The position numbers were made by a program, and so were the translations under genes. Of a DNA stretch of 64,000 bases, positions 18,221 through 26,081 are shown in pieces; position 1 is the stretch's first letter; each line of letters starts with the position of its first letter. Location: positions 3,218,253 to 3,282,252 of the forward strand of contig NZ_JH719395.1 in assembly GCF_000271845.1 (NCBI RefSeq). Reading direction: 5' to 3'. The notes below the pieces were generated by a model that did no database searches, was not told the DNA's origin, and saw only the letters and a list, made by a program, of their open reading frames with translations. This DNA is from Rhizobium leguminosarum bv. trifolii WSM2297. GTDB taxonomy: Bacteria; Pseudomonadota; Alphaproteobacteria; Rhizobiales; Rhizobiaceae.

Positions 18221-19468
18221 ATGCGCATACGTTATTTTGCCTATGTTTCCCTCATGGCGCTGGCTCTGACCGGCTGCAATGACGCGTTGGAAACCGCGCA
18301 GGTCGATCTCTCCAAGGTCAAGAACAAGGTCGAGCAGCCGCTTCCCTCGCATATTCTCACCGCCATGGCCGCCAAGGGCATGGACCGCAATTCGCCGATC
18401 ATGATCCGCATCTTCAAGGAAGAAGGTGCCATGGAGATCTGGAAGGCGAAGACCGACAACCGTTTCGACAAGATCGCCGATTACAAGATCTGCGCCTGGT
18501 CCGGCCGTCTCGGCCCCAAGGTAAAGACCGGCGACCGGCAGGCGCCGGAAGGTTTCTACGACCTGACGCGCGCCAACCTGAACCCCAACTCGAAATATTA
18601 TCTGGCGATCAACACCGGCTTCCCGAACCGCTACGACGCGGTGAACGGCCGCTCCGGCTCGGATCTGATGATCCACGGCGCCTGCTCGTCCTCCGGCTGC
18701 TATTCGATGACCGACCAGCAGGTGCTTGAAATTTACGCCTTCGCCCGCGACGCCTTCAAGGGCGGCCAGGCGACGGTGCAGCTGCAGGCCTTCCCCTTCC
18801 GCATGACGGCGGAAAACATGGTCAAGCATCGCCTCGACACGAACTACGACTTCTGGAAGATGCTGAAAGTCGGCTACGACAATTTCGAAGTGACGAAGCG
18901 CCCGCCCGAGGTGAATGTCTGCGAGAAGAAATACGTCTTCAACCAGCAGGCAAGCGATGGCGGCGCCTTCAATGCCGGCGGCAAATGCCCGGCCATGTCG
19001 ACACCGCCGGCGCTGACGGCAGCCCTTGCCTCCTACGGCAAGACCTATGATGCCGACTATGCCAAGGCGATGAGCAAATTCGACGGCATGGCCTGGTACG
19101 ACCCGTCCGAAGCCGAGCGCAAGGCCGTCGTTGCCAAGACGCGCAAGGGCCGCGAACTGGCTTATGCCCCGACCGGCACCTCGCTGGAAGCAGGCCGCAT
19201 GGTCAAGGTCGCCGAACTCGAAGACCTGATGGCCAAACGCACCGCCCAGGGCCTCGCCGCCAAGACCGCGCCGGGCGCCACGCCGGCAGCAGCTCCTGCC
19301 CAGCCGCAGGCAGCGGCGGAGCCGCAGGCAGTGGCAGTCGCTGCCGCGACCCCGGCGGCCGTGCCGGTGCCGACGCCGAACCCGCTGGCCTATACGGCGC
19401 CAGAGCCGCAGGAAACGGCGGAAGCCGCGGCAAAGAAGCCGTTCTGGAAATTCTGGGCGCGGAACTGA
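18221..19468 (+). CDS. L,D-transpeptidase (YkuD) lipoprotein
   Basis: A 415-residue protein. It begins with a lipoprotein signal peptide ending in LALTGC, so the mature protein is probably anchored in a membrane facing the periplasm. The central YkuD domain carries SGSDLMIHGACSSSGCYSM, matching the HGx..SxGC catalytic signature with the nucleophilic cysteine. L,D-transpeptidases make 3-3 crosslinks in peptidoglycan or attach proteins to it; YafK-like members can instead hydrolyse such links. After the domain comes a long Ala/Pro/Gln-rich tail (about residues 355-400) of low complexity. It is followed five bases later by the TusA-like gene. Confidence 0.88.
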   Translation: MRIRYFAYVSLMALALTGCNDALETAQVDLSKVKNKVEQPLPSHILTAMAAKGMDRNSPIMIRIFKEEGAMEIWKAKTDNRFDKIADYKICAWSGRLGPKVKTGDRQAPEGFYDLTRANLNPNSKYYLAINTGFPNRYDAVNGRSGSDLMIHGACSSSGCYSMTDQQVLEIYAFARDAFKGGQATVQLQAFPFRMTAENMVKHRLDTNYDFWKMLKVGYDNFEVTKRPPEVNVCEKKYVFNQQASDGGAFNAGGKCPAMSTPPALTAALASYGKTYDADYAKAMSKFDGMAWYDPSEAERKAVVAKTRKGRELAYAPTGTSLEAGRMVKVAELEDLMAKRTAQGLAAKTAPGATPAAAPAQPQAAAEPQAVAVAAATPAAVPVPTPNPLAYTAPEPQETAEAAAKKPFWKFWARN

Positions 19469-19473
19469 ACGGC

Positions 19474-19698
19474 TTGAACCCCGTTCTCTACGATCTCCGC
19501 GGCCTGAAATGCCCCTTCCCCGTGATCAAGACGCGCAAGAAGCTTGCCGCCATGGCAAGCGGCACCCTCATTCGCGTCGACACCACCGACCCGCTGGCGG
19601 TGATCGACATGCCGCATTTCTGCAATGAGGACGGCCACGAACTGATCGAGACCGAAAAGACCGAAACCGGCCACCGCTTCCTGATCCGAAAGGGCTAA
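19474..19698 (+). CDS. TusA-family sulfurtransferase-like protein
   Basis: A 74-residue protein with the TusA fold signature LRGLKCPFPVIKTRKKL, including the CPxP motif whose cysteine carries persulfide sulfur. Members relay sulfur for tRNA thiolation, molybdenum cofactor or other pathways. No ATG fits; the frame begins with TTG at 19474, five bases after the preceding stop, so translation is probably coupled to the L,D-transpeptidase gene. Its sulfur donor and acceptor are not known here. Confidence 0.82.
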   Translation: MNPVLYDLRGLKCPFPVIKTRKKLAAMASGTLIRVDTTDPLAVIDMPHFCNEDGHELIETEKTETGHRFLIRKG

Positions 19699-19714
19699 AG
19701 CTCTTTGTTTTTGC

Positions 19715-19759
19715 GCATGTCATTATCCCGGAACCGCTACACACTTCCCGGCGACATGC
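19715..19759 (+). repeat. Palindromic intergenic repeat, copy a
   Basis: GCATGTC (19715-19721) and GACATGC (19753-19759) are perfect inverted arms around a core that itself pairs (CCGGaa / ttcCCGG-like). Related copies lie at 27012-27055, 61881-61925 and 63157-63208. It sits between the convergent TusA-like and CobW genes. Confidence 0.7.
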
Positions 19760-19760
19760 T

Positions 19761-20942
19761 TTAAATTCGCATTCCCGGAATGGCGAGCGGATTGTCGGCG
19801 AGCGCTGCGCGATCCGGCCTGTCGATGCGCGGCTTGCCGAGAAAGGCGTCGAAAAGATCCTTCACGAAGGCTTCGGGCAGATCCCTGGTGATCAGCACCA
19901 TGCGCGTGCGCCGGTCTTGCGGATCCGGCCAGGCGGGAAGCCGCACCGGCGGATGGAAGATGCTTTGCACACCGTGCAGCACCAGCGGCCGGTTCGGGCG
20001 GTCGGAGACGGAAACGATCGCCTTCATCCTCAGCAGCTTCTCGCCATGGGCCGAACGCAGGAGATCGATGAACATGTCGAGCGCCATCGGATCGATCGGC
20101 TTCTCCTCGATGATCGAGAAAGAGCGGATCGAGGCATCGTGACGGTTGACGTCGTGCGCGTCCTGGTGGCCATGAGCGTGATGATCATGATGGTGGTGGC
20201 CGTGATGATGGCCATCATGATCGTGATCGTGGCCATGGCCACCATGATCGTGATGATGATGCGCCTCGTGGGCGTCCTCGTCGTGCAGCCAGCGGCCGAC
20301 ATCGGCGATCTTGGTCGTGGGATCATAGAGCCCGTTGACCAGCACCGCGGCACTGCCCGCCTCGGCGCTGTCGGCATCCATCATCGCCGCGCGCGGATTG
20401 AGCGCCCGCAGGCGCTTTTCCAAAGCATCCGTCCCGCCGGCCATCGCCTTTTTCGAGACGATCAGCCGGTCGGCGACCGCTGCCTGTTTGCGCGCTTCCT
20501 CGTGATTGTCGAGCGTCTGCAGCCCGTTCACCGCATCGATCACGGTGACGACGCCGTCGAGCTCGAAATTCGTGGCAATGACGGGATTGCCCATGATCGC
20601 CTGCATGACCGGTGCGGGATCGGCAAGGCCGGTCGTTTCGATGACGACGCGCTTCACCGGCTTGACGCGGCCTGTCTGCACGGCATCCATGAGGTTCGCC
20701 AGCGTATCCACCAGCTCGCCGCGCACGGTGCAGCAGAGGCAGCCGTCGGAGAGTTCGATGATCGAATCGCCTGAACTTTCGACCAGCAGATGATCGATGC
20801 CGACATCGCCGAATTCGTTGATGATGACGGCCGCATCCTTCATCACCGGATCTTTGAGGATGCGGTTGAGCAGCGTCGATTTGCCGGCGCCGAGAAAGCC
20901 GGTCAGAATGGTGACCGGAATCCTGTCGTTAAGCGCGCTCAT
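19761..20942 (-). CDS. CobW/COG0523 metal-chaperone GTPase
   Basis: A 393-residue G3E GTPase. Walker A GFLGAGKST is at about residues 15-23, the metal-binding SDGCLCCTVRGEL at 63-75 and the ETTGLADPAP motif follows. Between the GTPase core and the C-terminal CobW_C domain lies a long His/Asp/Gly-rich run (about residues 225-272) with over 20 histidines. COG0523 proteins hand zinc, cobalt or other metals to client enzymes, and the His-rich loop fits metal storage or loading. The metal cannot be read from the sequence; no Zur site is obvious. It starts 18 bp after the D-Ala-D-Ala carboxypeptidase gene, a zinc-independent serine enzyme, so the pairing may be positional only. Confidence 0.88.
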   Translation of the reverse strand: MSALNDRIPVTILTGFLGAGKSTLLNRILKDPVMKDAAVIINEFGDVGIDHLLVESSGDSIIELSDGCLCCTVRGELVDTLANLMDAVQTGRVKPVKRVVIETTGLADPAPVMQAIMGNPVIATNFELDGVVTVIDAVNGLQTLDNHEEARKQAAVADRLIVSKKAMAGGTDALEKRLRALNPRAAMMDADSAEAGSAAVLVNGLYDPTTKIADVGRWLHDEDAHEAHHHHDHGGHGHDHDHDGHHHGHHHHDHHAHGHQDAHDVNRHDASIRSFSIIEEKPIDPMALDMFIDLLRSAHGEKLLRMKAIVSVSDRPNRPLVLHGVQSIFHPPVRLPAWPDPQDRRTRMVLITRDLPEAFVKDLFDAFLGKPRIDRPDRAALADNPLAIPGMRI

Positions 20943-20960
20943 GTCATTTGACCTTGAAAC

Positions 20961-22094
20961 TTAAAAGGATGTCGGGCGCGGCATCGGCACCGGCACGTTG
21001 GCGATCCCTCCCGCCGTATCGCCGGTTGCCACCTTTTCCGGCTGTGCCGCCGGCTGCGGATCCTGACCGGGAATGAGGCCGGCAAAGACGAAGCGCGGAT
21101 CGTGGTCCATTTCCAGGATATAGGGCGACTGCACCCGCATGCGGCCGACCTCGTCGCGCGTTTCGCTGCGCACCTTGGCGCCCTTGGCGCTGCAGATGTC
21201 GGCGGAGATGTCGGTCACCTGGTCCTGTCCCTGCCCGTAGGGCTTCAGCGAACCCAGCGTTTCACTGCCGGGAAATTGGGTGGTGAAGCCCTTCTGCAGA
21301 AGGTTCGCCGTTGCGTCGGCGCGCGCCGCAAGGCTCTCGGTGCCGAGCACGACGGAGACGAGGGTGCGGCCGTTGCGGGTTGCCGAACCGATCTGGTTGA
21401 AGCCCGAGGCGCAGATGAAGCCGGTCTTCATGCCGTCGGCGCCGGCGAAGCGGCCGATCAGCATATTGAGGCTCGGCACGTTCTGCTGGCCGTTGGTGAA
21501 ACCTTCAAGCGCGAAATAGCCGGCATATTGCGGAAAATCGCGGCGCAGCGCCACCGTCAGCACCGCAAGATCGCGGGCCGTCGTATACTGCCCCTTACCC
21601 GGCAGGCCGTTCGGATTGACGAAATGCGAGTCCGTCATGCCGAGCTTCAGCGCCTCGCCGTTCATCCGGGTGACGAAACCTTCCTGCGTGCCGCCGATGG
21701 CTTCGGCGACCGCAACGGCAATGTCGTTGGCCGATTTCACCATCAGGATCTTCAGGGCGCTGTCGAGCGTCAGCTTCTGTCCCGGCTTGAAATACATCTT
21801 GGCGGCCGGCTGCGCGGCGGCGCGCTTGCTCATGACAATCGGGGTATCGAGGCTGATCTGGCCGGCGCGGATCGCGTCGAACACGGTATAGACGGTCATC
21901 AGCTTGGTCAGCGAGGCCGGATACCATTTGCGGAAGGCTTCGTCATGTTCGAGCACGCGGCCGGTCTGCACATCGACGAGAATATGCGGATTGGCCTGGG
22001 CAAGCGAAACGGAGGCCAGAAAAACGGCAGTCGCCGCTGATACGAAAGAAAGCGGCCGCATGGCAGCAAACAAACGGAAGTGGCTCGTCGACAC
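20961..22094 (-). CDS. D-alanyl-D-alanine carboxypeptidase (PBP5/6 type)
   Basis: A 377-residue penicillin-binding protein. A signal peptide ends around SVSLAQAN. The three active-site motifs are present: SLTK (serine nucleophile, in WYPASLTKLMT), SAN (in VKSANDIAVAVAEAIGG) and KTG (in DGMKTGFICASGFN). It trims the terminal D-Ala of peptidoglycan stem peptides in the periplasm. GTG at 22094 is preferred because AAGGA lies six bases before it; ATG at 22061 would give a shorter n-region but has no ribosome site. The C-terminus, rich in Pro and Gln, shows no clear amphipathic anchor. Confidence 0.92.
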   Translation of the reverse strand: MSTSHFRLFAAMRPLSFVSAATAVFLASVSLAQANPHILVDVQTGRVLEHDEAFRKWYPASLTKLMTVYTVFDAIRAGQISLDTPIVMSKRAAAQPAAKMYFKPGQKLTLDSALKILMVKSANDIAVAVAEAIGGTQEGFVTRMNGEALKLGMTDSHFVNPNGLPGKGQYTTARDLAVLTVALRRDFPQYAGYFALEGFTNGQQNVPSLNMLIGRFAGADGMKTGFICASGFNQIGSATRNGRTLVSVVLGTESLAARADATANLLQKGFTTQFPGSETLGSLKPYGQGQDQVTDISADICSAKGAKVRSETRDEVGRMRVQSPYILEMDHDPRFVFAGLIPGQDPQPAAQPEKVATGDTAGGIANVPVPMPRPTSF

Positions 22095-22265
22095 GGTTCG
22101 TCCTTCAGATATCAGGAAAATCTCGAAATCTTCCCCTATTTAGCCTATATGGCTATGACATGGCAAAGGTCATTGACTAAGTAATTTCCAAAAGCCTCAC
22201 AGCCCAGCCTCAACACCCTTGTGATGCGATGAAGATTGCCGGGATTTCATAACAGGAACGTCAGT

Positions 22266-23429
22266 ATGCCGATTTTGAACAGAGCCGCGGAATTGCAGGA
22301 CGAGGTCGCCGAATGGCGCCGCCACATCCATGCCCGGCCCGAGCTGCTTTTCGCGGTGGAAAACACCGCCGCCTTCGTCGCTGAAAAACTCAAGGAATTC
22401 GGCGTCGACGAGATCGTCACCGGCATCGGCCGCACCGGCGTCGTCGGCCTGATCAAGGGCAAGGGCGAAGGCCGCCGCACCGTCGGCCTGCGCGCCGACA
22501 TGGACGCCCTGCCGCTCACCGAAATCACCGGAAAACCCTGGGCCTCGAAGACGCCGGGCAAGATGCATGCCTGCGGCCATGACGGCCACACCGCCATGCT
22601 GCTCGGCGCCGCGAAATATCTGGCCGAGACCCGCAATTTCAACGGCAATGTCGCCGTCATCTTCCAGCCCGCCGAAGAAGGCGGCGGCGGCGGCAACCTG
22701 ATGGTCAAGGACGGCATGATGGAGCGCTTCGACATCGAAGAGGTCTACGGCATGCACAACCTGCCGGGCCTGCCCGTCGGGCAGTTCGCCACCCGCAAGG
22801 GCGCCATCATGGCGGCGACCGATGAATTCACCGTCACCATCAAGGGCCGCGGCGGCCACGCCGCCCAGCCGCACCGGACGATCGACCCGATCGCCATCGG
22901 CGCCCAGATCGTCGCCAACCTGCAGATGATCGCCTCGCGCACCGCCGATCCGCTCAGCTCGGTCGTCGTCTCGGTGACCAAGTTCAATGCCGGTTTTGCC
23001 CATAACGTCATTCCGAACGATGCGACTTTCGCCGGCACCGTCCGCACCCTCGACCCCGAGGTGCGCACGCTGGCCGAGACGCGGTTCCGACAGATCGTCG
23101 AGGGCCTGGTTGCCGCCCACGGCGCCGAAGCCGAGATCAGCTTCCACCGCAACTATCCCGTCACCGTCAACCATCCCGACGAGACCGAGCATGCGGTGGC
23201 CACCGCCGCCGCCATTGCCGGCGAGGCCAACGTCAATGCGGAGATCGACCCGATGATGGGCGGCGAGGACTTTTCCTACATGCTGAACGCCCGCCCCGGC
23301 GCCTTCATCTTCATCGGCAACGGCGACAGTGCCGGCCTGCACAACCCGGCCTATGACTTCAACGACGAAGCCATCACCCACGGCATCTCCTACTGGGTCC
23401 GCCTCGCCGAACAACGGCTCGGCCTCTGA
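22266..23429 (+). CDS. M20-family amidohydrolase (hippurate hydrolase/aminoacylase)
   Basis: A 387-residue metallopeptidase-fold enzyme. Metal and catalytic motifs are LRADMDALPL, HACGHDGHTAMLLG, QPAEEGGGGG and the C-terminal MMGGEDFSYML; a lid/dimerisation domain lies between. Such enzymes remove acyl groups from N-acyl amino acids; some rhizobial members act on auxin conjugates or related amides, but the substrate is unknown here. ATG 22266 gives the family start MPILNRAAELQDEVAEWRRHIHARPE. A strong terminator follows. Confidence 0.92.
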   Translation: MPILNRAAELQDEVAEWRRHIHARPELLFAVENTAAFVAEKLKEFGVDEIVTGIGRTGVVGLIKGKGEGRRTVGLRADMDALPLTEITGKPWASKTPGKMHACGHDGHTAMLLGAAKYLAETRNFNGNVAVIFQPAEEGGGGGNLMVKDGMMERFDIEEVYGMHNLPGLPVGQFATRKGAIMAATDEFTVTIKGRGGHAAQPHRTIDPIAIGAQIVANLQMIASRTADPLSSVVVSVTKFNAGFAHNVIPNDATFAGTVRTLDPEVRTLAETRFRQIVEGLVAAHGAEAEISFHRNYPVTVNHPDETEHAVATAAAIAGEANVNAEIDPMMGGEDFSYMLNARPGAFIFIGNGDSAGLHNPAYDFNDEAITHGISYWVRLAEQRLGL

Positions 23430-23437
23430 CAACAATT

Positions 23438-23464
23438 AAGGCTTGGCTTCGCGCCAAGCCTTTT
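23438..23464 (+). terminator. Rho-independent terminator after M20 gene
   Basis: AAGGCTTGGC (23438-23447) pairs perfectly with GCCAAGCCTT (23453-23462) around a five-base loop, followed by T residues. It separates the amidohydrolase from the tRNA gene. Confidence 0.85.
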
Positions 23465-23481
23465 GTATGCATGGCTTTAGT

Positions 23482-23558
23482 GGTCCCGTAGCTCAGCAGG
23501 ATAGAGCACCAGATTCCTAATCTGGGGGTCACGCGTTCGAATCGCGTCGGGATCACCA
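23482..23558 (+). tRNA. tRNA-Arg(CCT)
   Basis: A 77-base cloverleaf: acceptor GGTCCCG/CGGGATC with one G-U pair, D arm GTAGCTCAGC, anticodon stem CCAGA/TCTGG around TTCCTAA giving anticodon CCT (reads AGG), T arm CGCGTTCGAATCGCG, and an encoded CCA. tRNA-Arg genes are frequent integration targets, and the sequence just downstream is accessory in character. Confidence 0.96.
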
Positions 23559-23644
23559 TTTATTTTCAAATACTTAAGGTGCTTCGTGAAGGCACTGAAA
23601 CAATGAAAACGCGGCTCGGGCTAACGTCGGGCTTACTAAATTGA

Positions 23645-23956
23645 ATTCTCGTCGCGACCATTCGGCCCCGCCAGCAAGTTTCGAGCGCTTCGGGAGGCGA
23701 TGGATGCAAAGGTTCCGGAGCTATCGACTATAGCGCCGGGAACATTTCGACGGCCGAAGCCCGCGATTCGATCATCGAACGGCAAATGCACGCGGCCGAT
23801 GTATTGCGCCTCTTTCACCGCGCTCTCGGCGATGCTTCCCGTTATGCTGAAGGGCGGCGCCGGACTATTGATTACCTTATGGAAATTTATAAGCTGCCCT
23901 CATTCCGAGAGCGGTTTGAGGACGCTCCATGGGGCATCCAGCATGAGGAGCATCCG
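23645..23956 (+). other. Open frame without start, fused to NIPSNAP frame
   Basis: These roughly 310 bases after the tRNA gene hold a frame that is open from the TGA at 23642-23644 through to the NIPSNAP gene and in phase with it. The stretch GAIDYSAGNISTAEARDS and the following helical part (MHAADVLRLFHRALGD) look protein-like, but no ATG occurs before 23786 and I do not recognise the sequence. It may be the end of a decayed gene, or the N-terminal part of a longer protein starting at ATG 23786. The remaining bases (23559-23644) show nothing. Confidence 0.35.
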
Positions 23957-24325
23957 ATGATCCACGAATTGCGCATCTATACATGTCTGCCGGAGAGGCT
24001 GCCGGCACTGCAACAGCGTTTCGAGACCGCGACGCTGGCGATCTGGGAACGCCTCGGCATCCGTTCACTCGGCTTCTGGACGACGATGATCGGTTCTTCC
24101 AGCAACGATCTGACCTACCTGATCGAATGGCGTTCGCTGGCAGAGCGCGAGCAGAAATGGGCCGAGTTCATCGCCGATCCGGAGTGGCAGGAAGCGAAGG
24201 CGAAGAGCGAGGCGGATGGGCCCATCGTGGCCAACATCGTCAGTTCGCTGTTGAAGCCGACTCGCTTCTACCGCGGCTTTTCCAAACCGTCGGAAAACGG
24301 TTACGGCCGGCCCGAGACACCATGA
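23957..24325 (+). CDS. NIPSNAP-family protein
   Basis: A 122-residue dimeric alpha-beta-barrel protein: MIHELRIYTCLPERLPALQQRFE is the classic NIPSNAP opening, followed by GFWTTMIGSSSNDLTYLIEWRSLAEREQKWAEFIADPEW. No enzymatic role is established for bacterial members. ATG 23957 is fixed by GAGGAG six bases upstream and by the family start. The frame continues upstream without a stop (see previous entry). It is the first clear gene after the tRNA. Confidence 0.85.
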   Translation: MIHELRIYTCLPERLPALQQRFETATLAIWERLGIRSLGFWTTMIGSSSNDLTYLIEWRSLAEREQKWAEFIADPEWQEAKAKSEADGPIVANIVSSLLKPTRFYRGFSKPSENGYGRPETP

Positions 24326-24401
24326 CGATGCCCGACATGTCCACCCCCTCGAAGACGCCGCCGATCGGATCGCGGATGTTTCTCGTGCTGATCTGCAGAT
24401 C

Positions 24402-24611
24402 ATGCTTCGCCGCGCGGCGCTGCTGTTGCGGAACTCGGGATCGATCGCCTTCGACGAGGACATCGAAGAAGCTCTGCGGGATCTTTCCGGCGACTTCGGC
24501 AAGACGCGCAACGATACCGTTAGGTTCATCGTCCGGGAGTGGATGGAGAAGAACACCTACCTGCCGGTGCACGTGCTCGATGAGGATGGCGCTGTTGATG
24601 GAAATGCATAG
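24402..24611 (+). CDS. Small helical protein, unknown
   Basis: A 69-residue frame, predicted mostly helical, with LRRAALLLRNSGSIAFDEDIEEALRDLSGDFGKTRNDTVRFIVREWMEKN. I do not recognise the family. The frame is open further upstream (to about 24320) and reads protein-like there (DRIADVSRADLQI), so the true start may be earlier or lost; ATG 24402 has no good ribosome site. It may be a truncated remnant. Confidence 0.45.
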   Translation: MLRRAALLLRNSGSIAFDEDIEEALRDLSGDFGKTRNDTVRFIVREWMEKNTYLPVHVLDEDGAVDGNA

Positions 24612-24680
24612 AACAGCCGGTTTTTGCGCTGCCGTAGCTCAGCGCGTCGAGTCTTTGCAGTGCGGAGGAGCATAACTTCA

Positions 24681-24932
24681 ATGACACCAGAAGAAAGAAC
24701 GATTTTGAAGGCTCTGGCTCACATGTGTCTTCAATACATGGACGACGGCGCGGAAGGCCTAGTTCACAAGTCAATGAGCGCCGGCGAAAGTGCGGTCGAA
24801 GTGTTGGCATCCTACGGCTTGGTCAAGCCGGAGCCAGGTGGCGGGTTCTGGACCGATGAAGGTTTGCGTCTGCTGGACGACGAATGGGCATCGGATCGTG
24901 CGAGTTTCCTGCAGCGCATGTCAAAGCCCTGA
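24681..24932 (+). CDS. Hypothetical protein
   Basis: An 83-residue frame from ATG 24681, with GGAGGAG about ten bases upstream. It is acidic and helical, with MTPEERTILKALAHMCLQYMDDGAEGL and a C-terminal part (ASYGLVKPEPGGGFWTDEGLRLLDDE) that resembles a small winged-helix-like end. I know no function. It lies in the accessory stretch after the tRNA gene. Confidence 0.55.
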   Translation: MTPEERTILKALAHMCLQYMDDGAEGLVHKSMSAGESAVEVLASYGLVKPEPGGGFWTDEGLRLLDDEWASDRASFLQRMSKP

Positions 24933-24993
24933 AAGCCTTGCTAATCGGCTCGGATGGCCCCGCTAACCGTGCAAGAGAGGTCGTTACTCGATC

Positions 24994-25395
24994 GTGCGTA
25001 AGGTATTGTTCGCGGCATTAGCCATCATAATCTTCTTCCCTGTACTGCTTTTTGTCGCATTTCCGGTCGAGTATCTCCGGGAGTTCGGACAATATGAGCA
25101 ATCTCAATCTCTTAATCGGATGGCGGTCCCTATCGCCATATTCTATATTCGGCATGATATAAGATATGCTTGCGGCAACGAGACGTACTTCAGAAATTAC
25201 AATGCTATGAACTTCTTCGATGATCTGCCGCTTTCGCGGGAAGACGAGCTCAGGCTTCAGTCACAAGACAAGATTGCGCGCCTCTTTTTAAGTGACGCGG
25301 TGTACGACGAGAACGAGTACCTCGACTCGCTTCGCACCGTGACGGCTTATAATTTGGTCGTGGCCTCCAAATGCTTGCGGAAGCCGGCGTCCTGA
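24994..25395 (+). CDS. Hypothetical membrane-anchored protein
   Basis: A 133-residue frame that begins with GTG at 24994; GAGAGG lies 13 bases before it. Residues 4-25 (VLFAALAIIIFFPVLLFVAFPV) are a signal anchor or transmembrane segment. The remainder is soluble, charged and holds two cysteines (CGNETYF and SKCLRKP) that could form a disulfide in the periplasm. GC content is visibly lower than in the flanking core genes. No family recognised. Confidence 0.55.
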   Translation: MRKVLFAALAIIIFFPVLLFVAFPVEYLREFGQYEQSQSLNRMAVPIAIFYIRHDIRYACGNETYFRNYNAMNFFDDLPLSREDELRLQSQDKIARLFLSDAVYDENEYLDSLRTVTAYNLVVASKCLRKPAS

Positions 25396-25499
25396 AAGCC
25401 TCAACTGGCGATCGGGCCAACCTTTGATAACCTGATACCGGCAGCTTCTCTCCGCGCCTCGACCAAAATGCTAGAGCGTCCAGCGAAAGGCGGTGAGAC

Positions 25500-26081
25500 G
25501 TGAGTGATATTACGGTAGACAGCATGAAGGCGCGAACCACTGAGAGTGACTTCTATTCAAATCTCTCAACAGACGATCCGCCGTCCGAATTTCTTCAAAT
25601 CATCGGAAGCATCACGATCCGGTGGAGCATGATCGAGTCTATTCTGACCGAGCGTTTAATTCTTGAGTCACGCGTGGAGGATGGAATTGGAAACTTCTTG
25701 GTGGCACCGATGGATGGCACGACGAGATTTCAAAGGCTCATCTCGATTCTAAAGTTTAGAAATGACCCGGCTTGGCAAAACTACAGCGCAGTCTTTAAGG
25801 CCTGTGGAGGAGCAAAATCGATGAGAAACATCTTCGCTCATTGGGGTTATATGGGCTTTGATGAAGAAACTGATCACGTCTTTTTCTTTAACAATAACGC
25901 TCCATCCGTAAGTGACGATGGTAAATTTTCCGTTCCGACCAAAGCGTACTCGTTACAGGCTCTGCGCCGTCTCGATTACGCTTCGAAAGCGATCTTGCAC
26001 GTCATCCGATATGGGACACCTCCCGCCGACCTTGATCAAAGCTCAGTAGACAGCTTAGCCGCGGAGGATGGCGCCGACTGA
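25500..26081 (+). CDS. HEPN-like protein with RNxxxH motif
   Basis: A 193-residue frame starting with GTG at 25500. It is mainly helical, with IIGSITIRWSMIESILTERLILE, then RFQRLISILKF, then KSMRNIFAHWGYMGF. The last carries R109-N-x3-H114, the Rx4-6H signature of HEPN ribonucleases, preceded by helices of the right kind. HEPN proteins act in toxin-antitoxin, defence or RNA-processing systems. No MNT nucleotidyltransferase or other antitoxin is visible beside it, so a toxin role is only a possibility. Base composition is lower in GC than the core genome, which suggests horizontal origin. Confidence 0.55.
   Translation: MSDITVDSMKARTTESDFYSNLSTDDPPSEFLQIIGSITIRWSMIESILTERLILESRVEDGIGNFLVAPMDGTTRFQRLISILKFRNDPAWQNYSAVFKACGGAKSMRNIFAHWGYMGFDEETDHVFFFNNNAPSVSDDGKFSVPTKAYSLQALRRLDYASKAILHVIRYGTPPADLDQSSVDSLAAEDGAD

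Noticed and set aside
24632..24643. CCGTAGCTCAGC, identical to 12 bases of the D arm of the tRNA-Arg gene at 23486-23497
   Set aside because: No anticodon stem, T arm or acceptor follows. It could be a tRNA scrap from integration, but 12 bases of a very common motif are too little to call.
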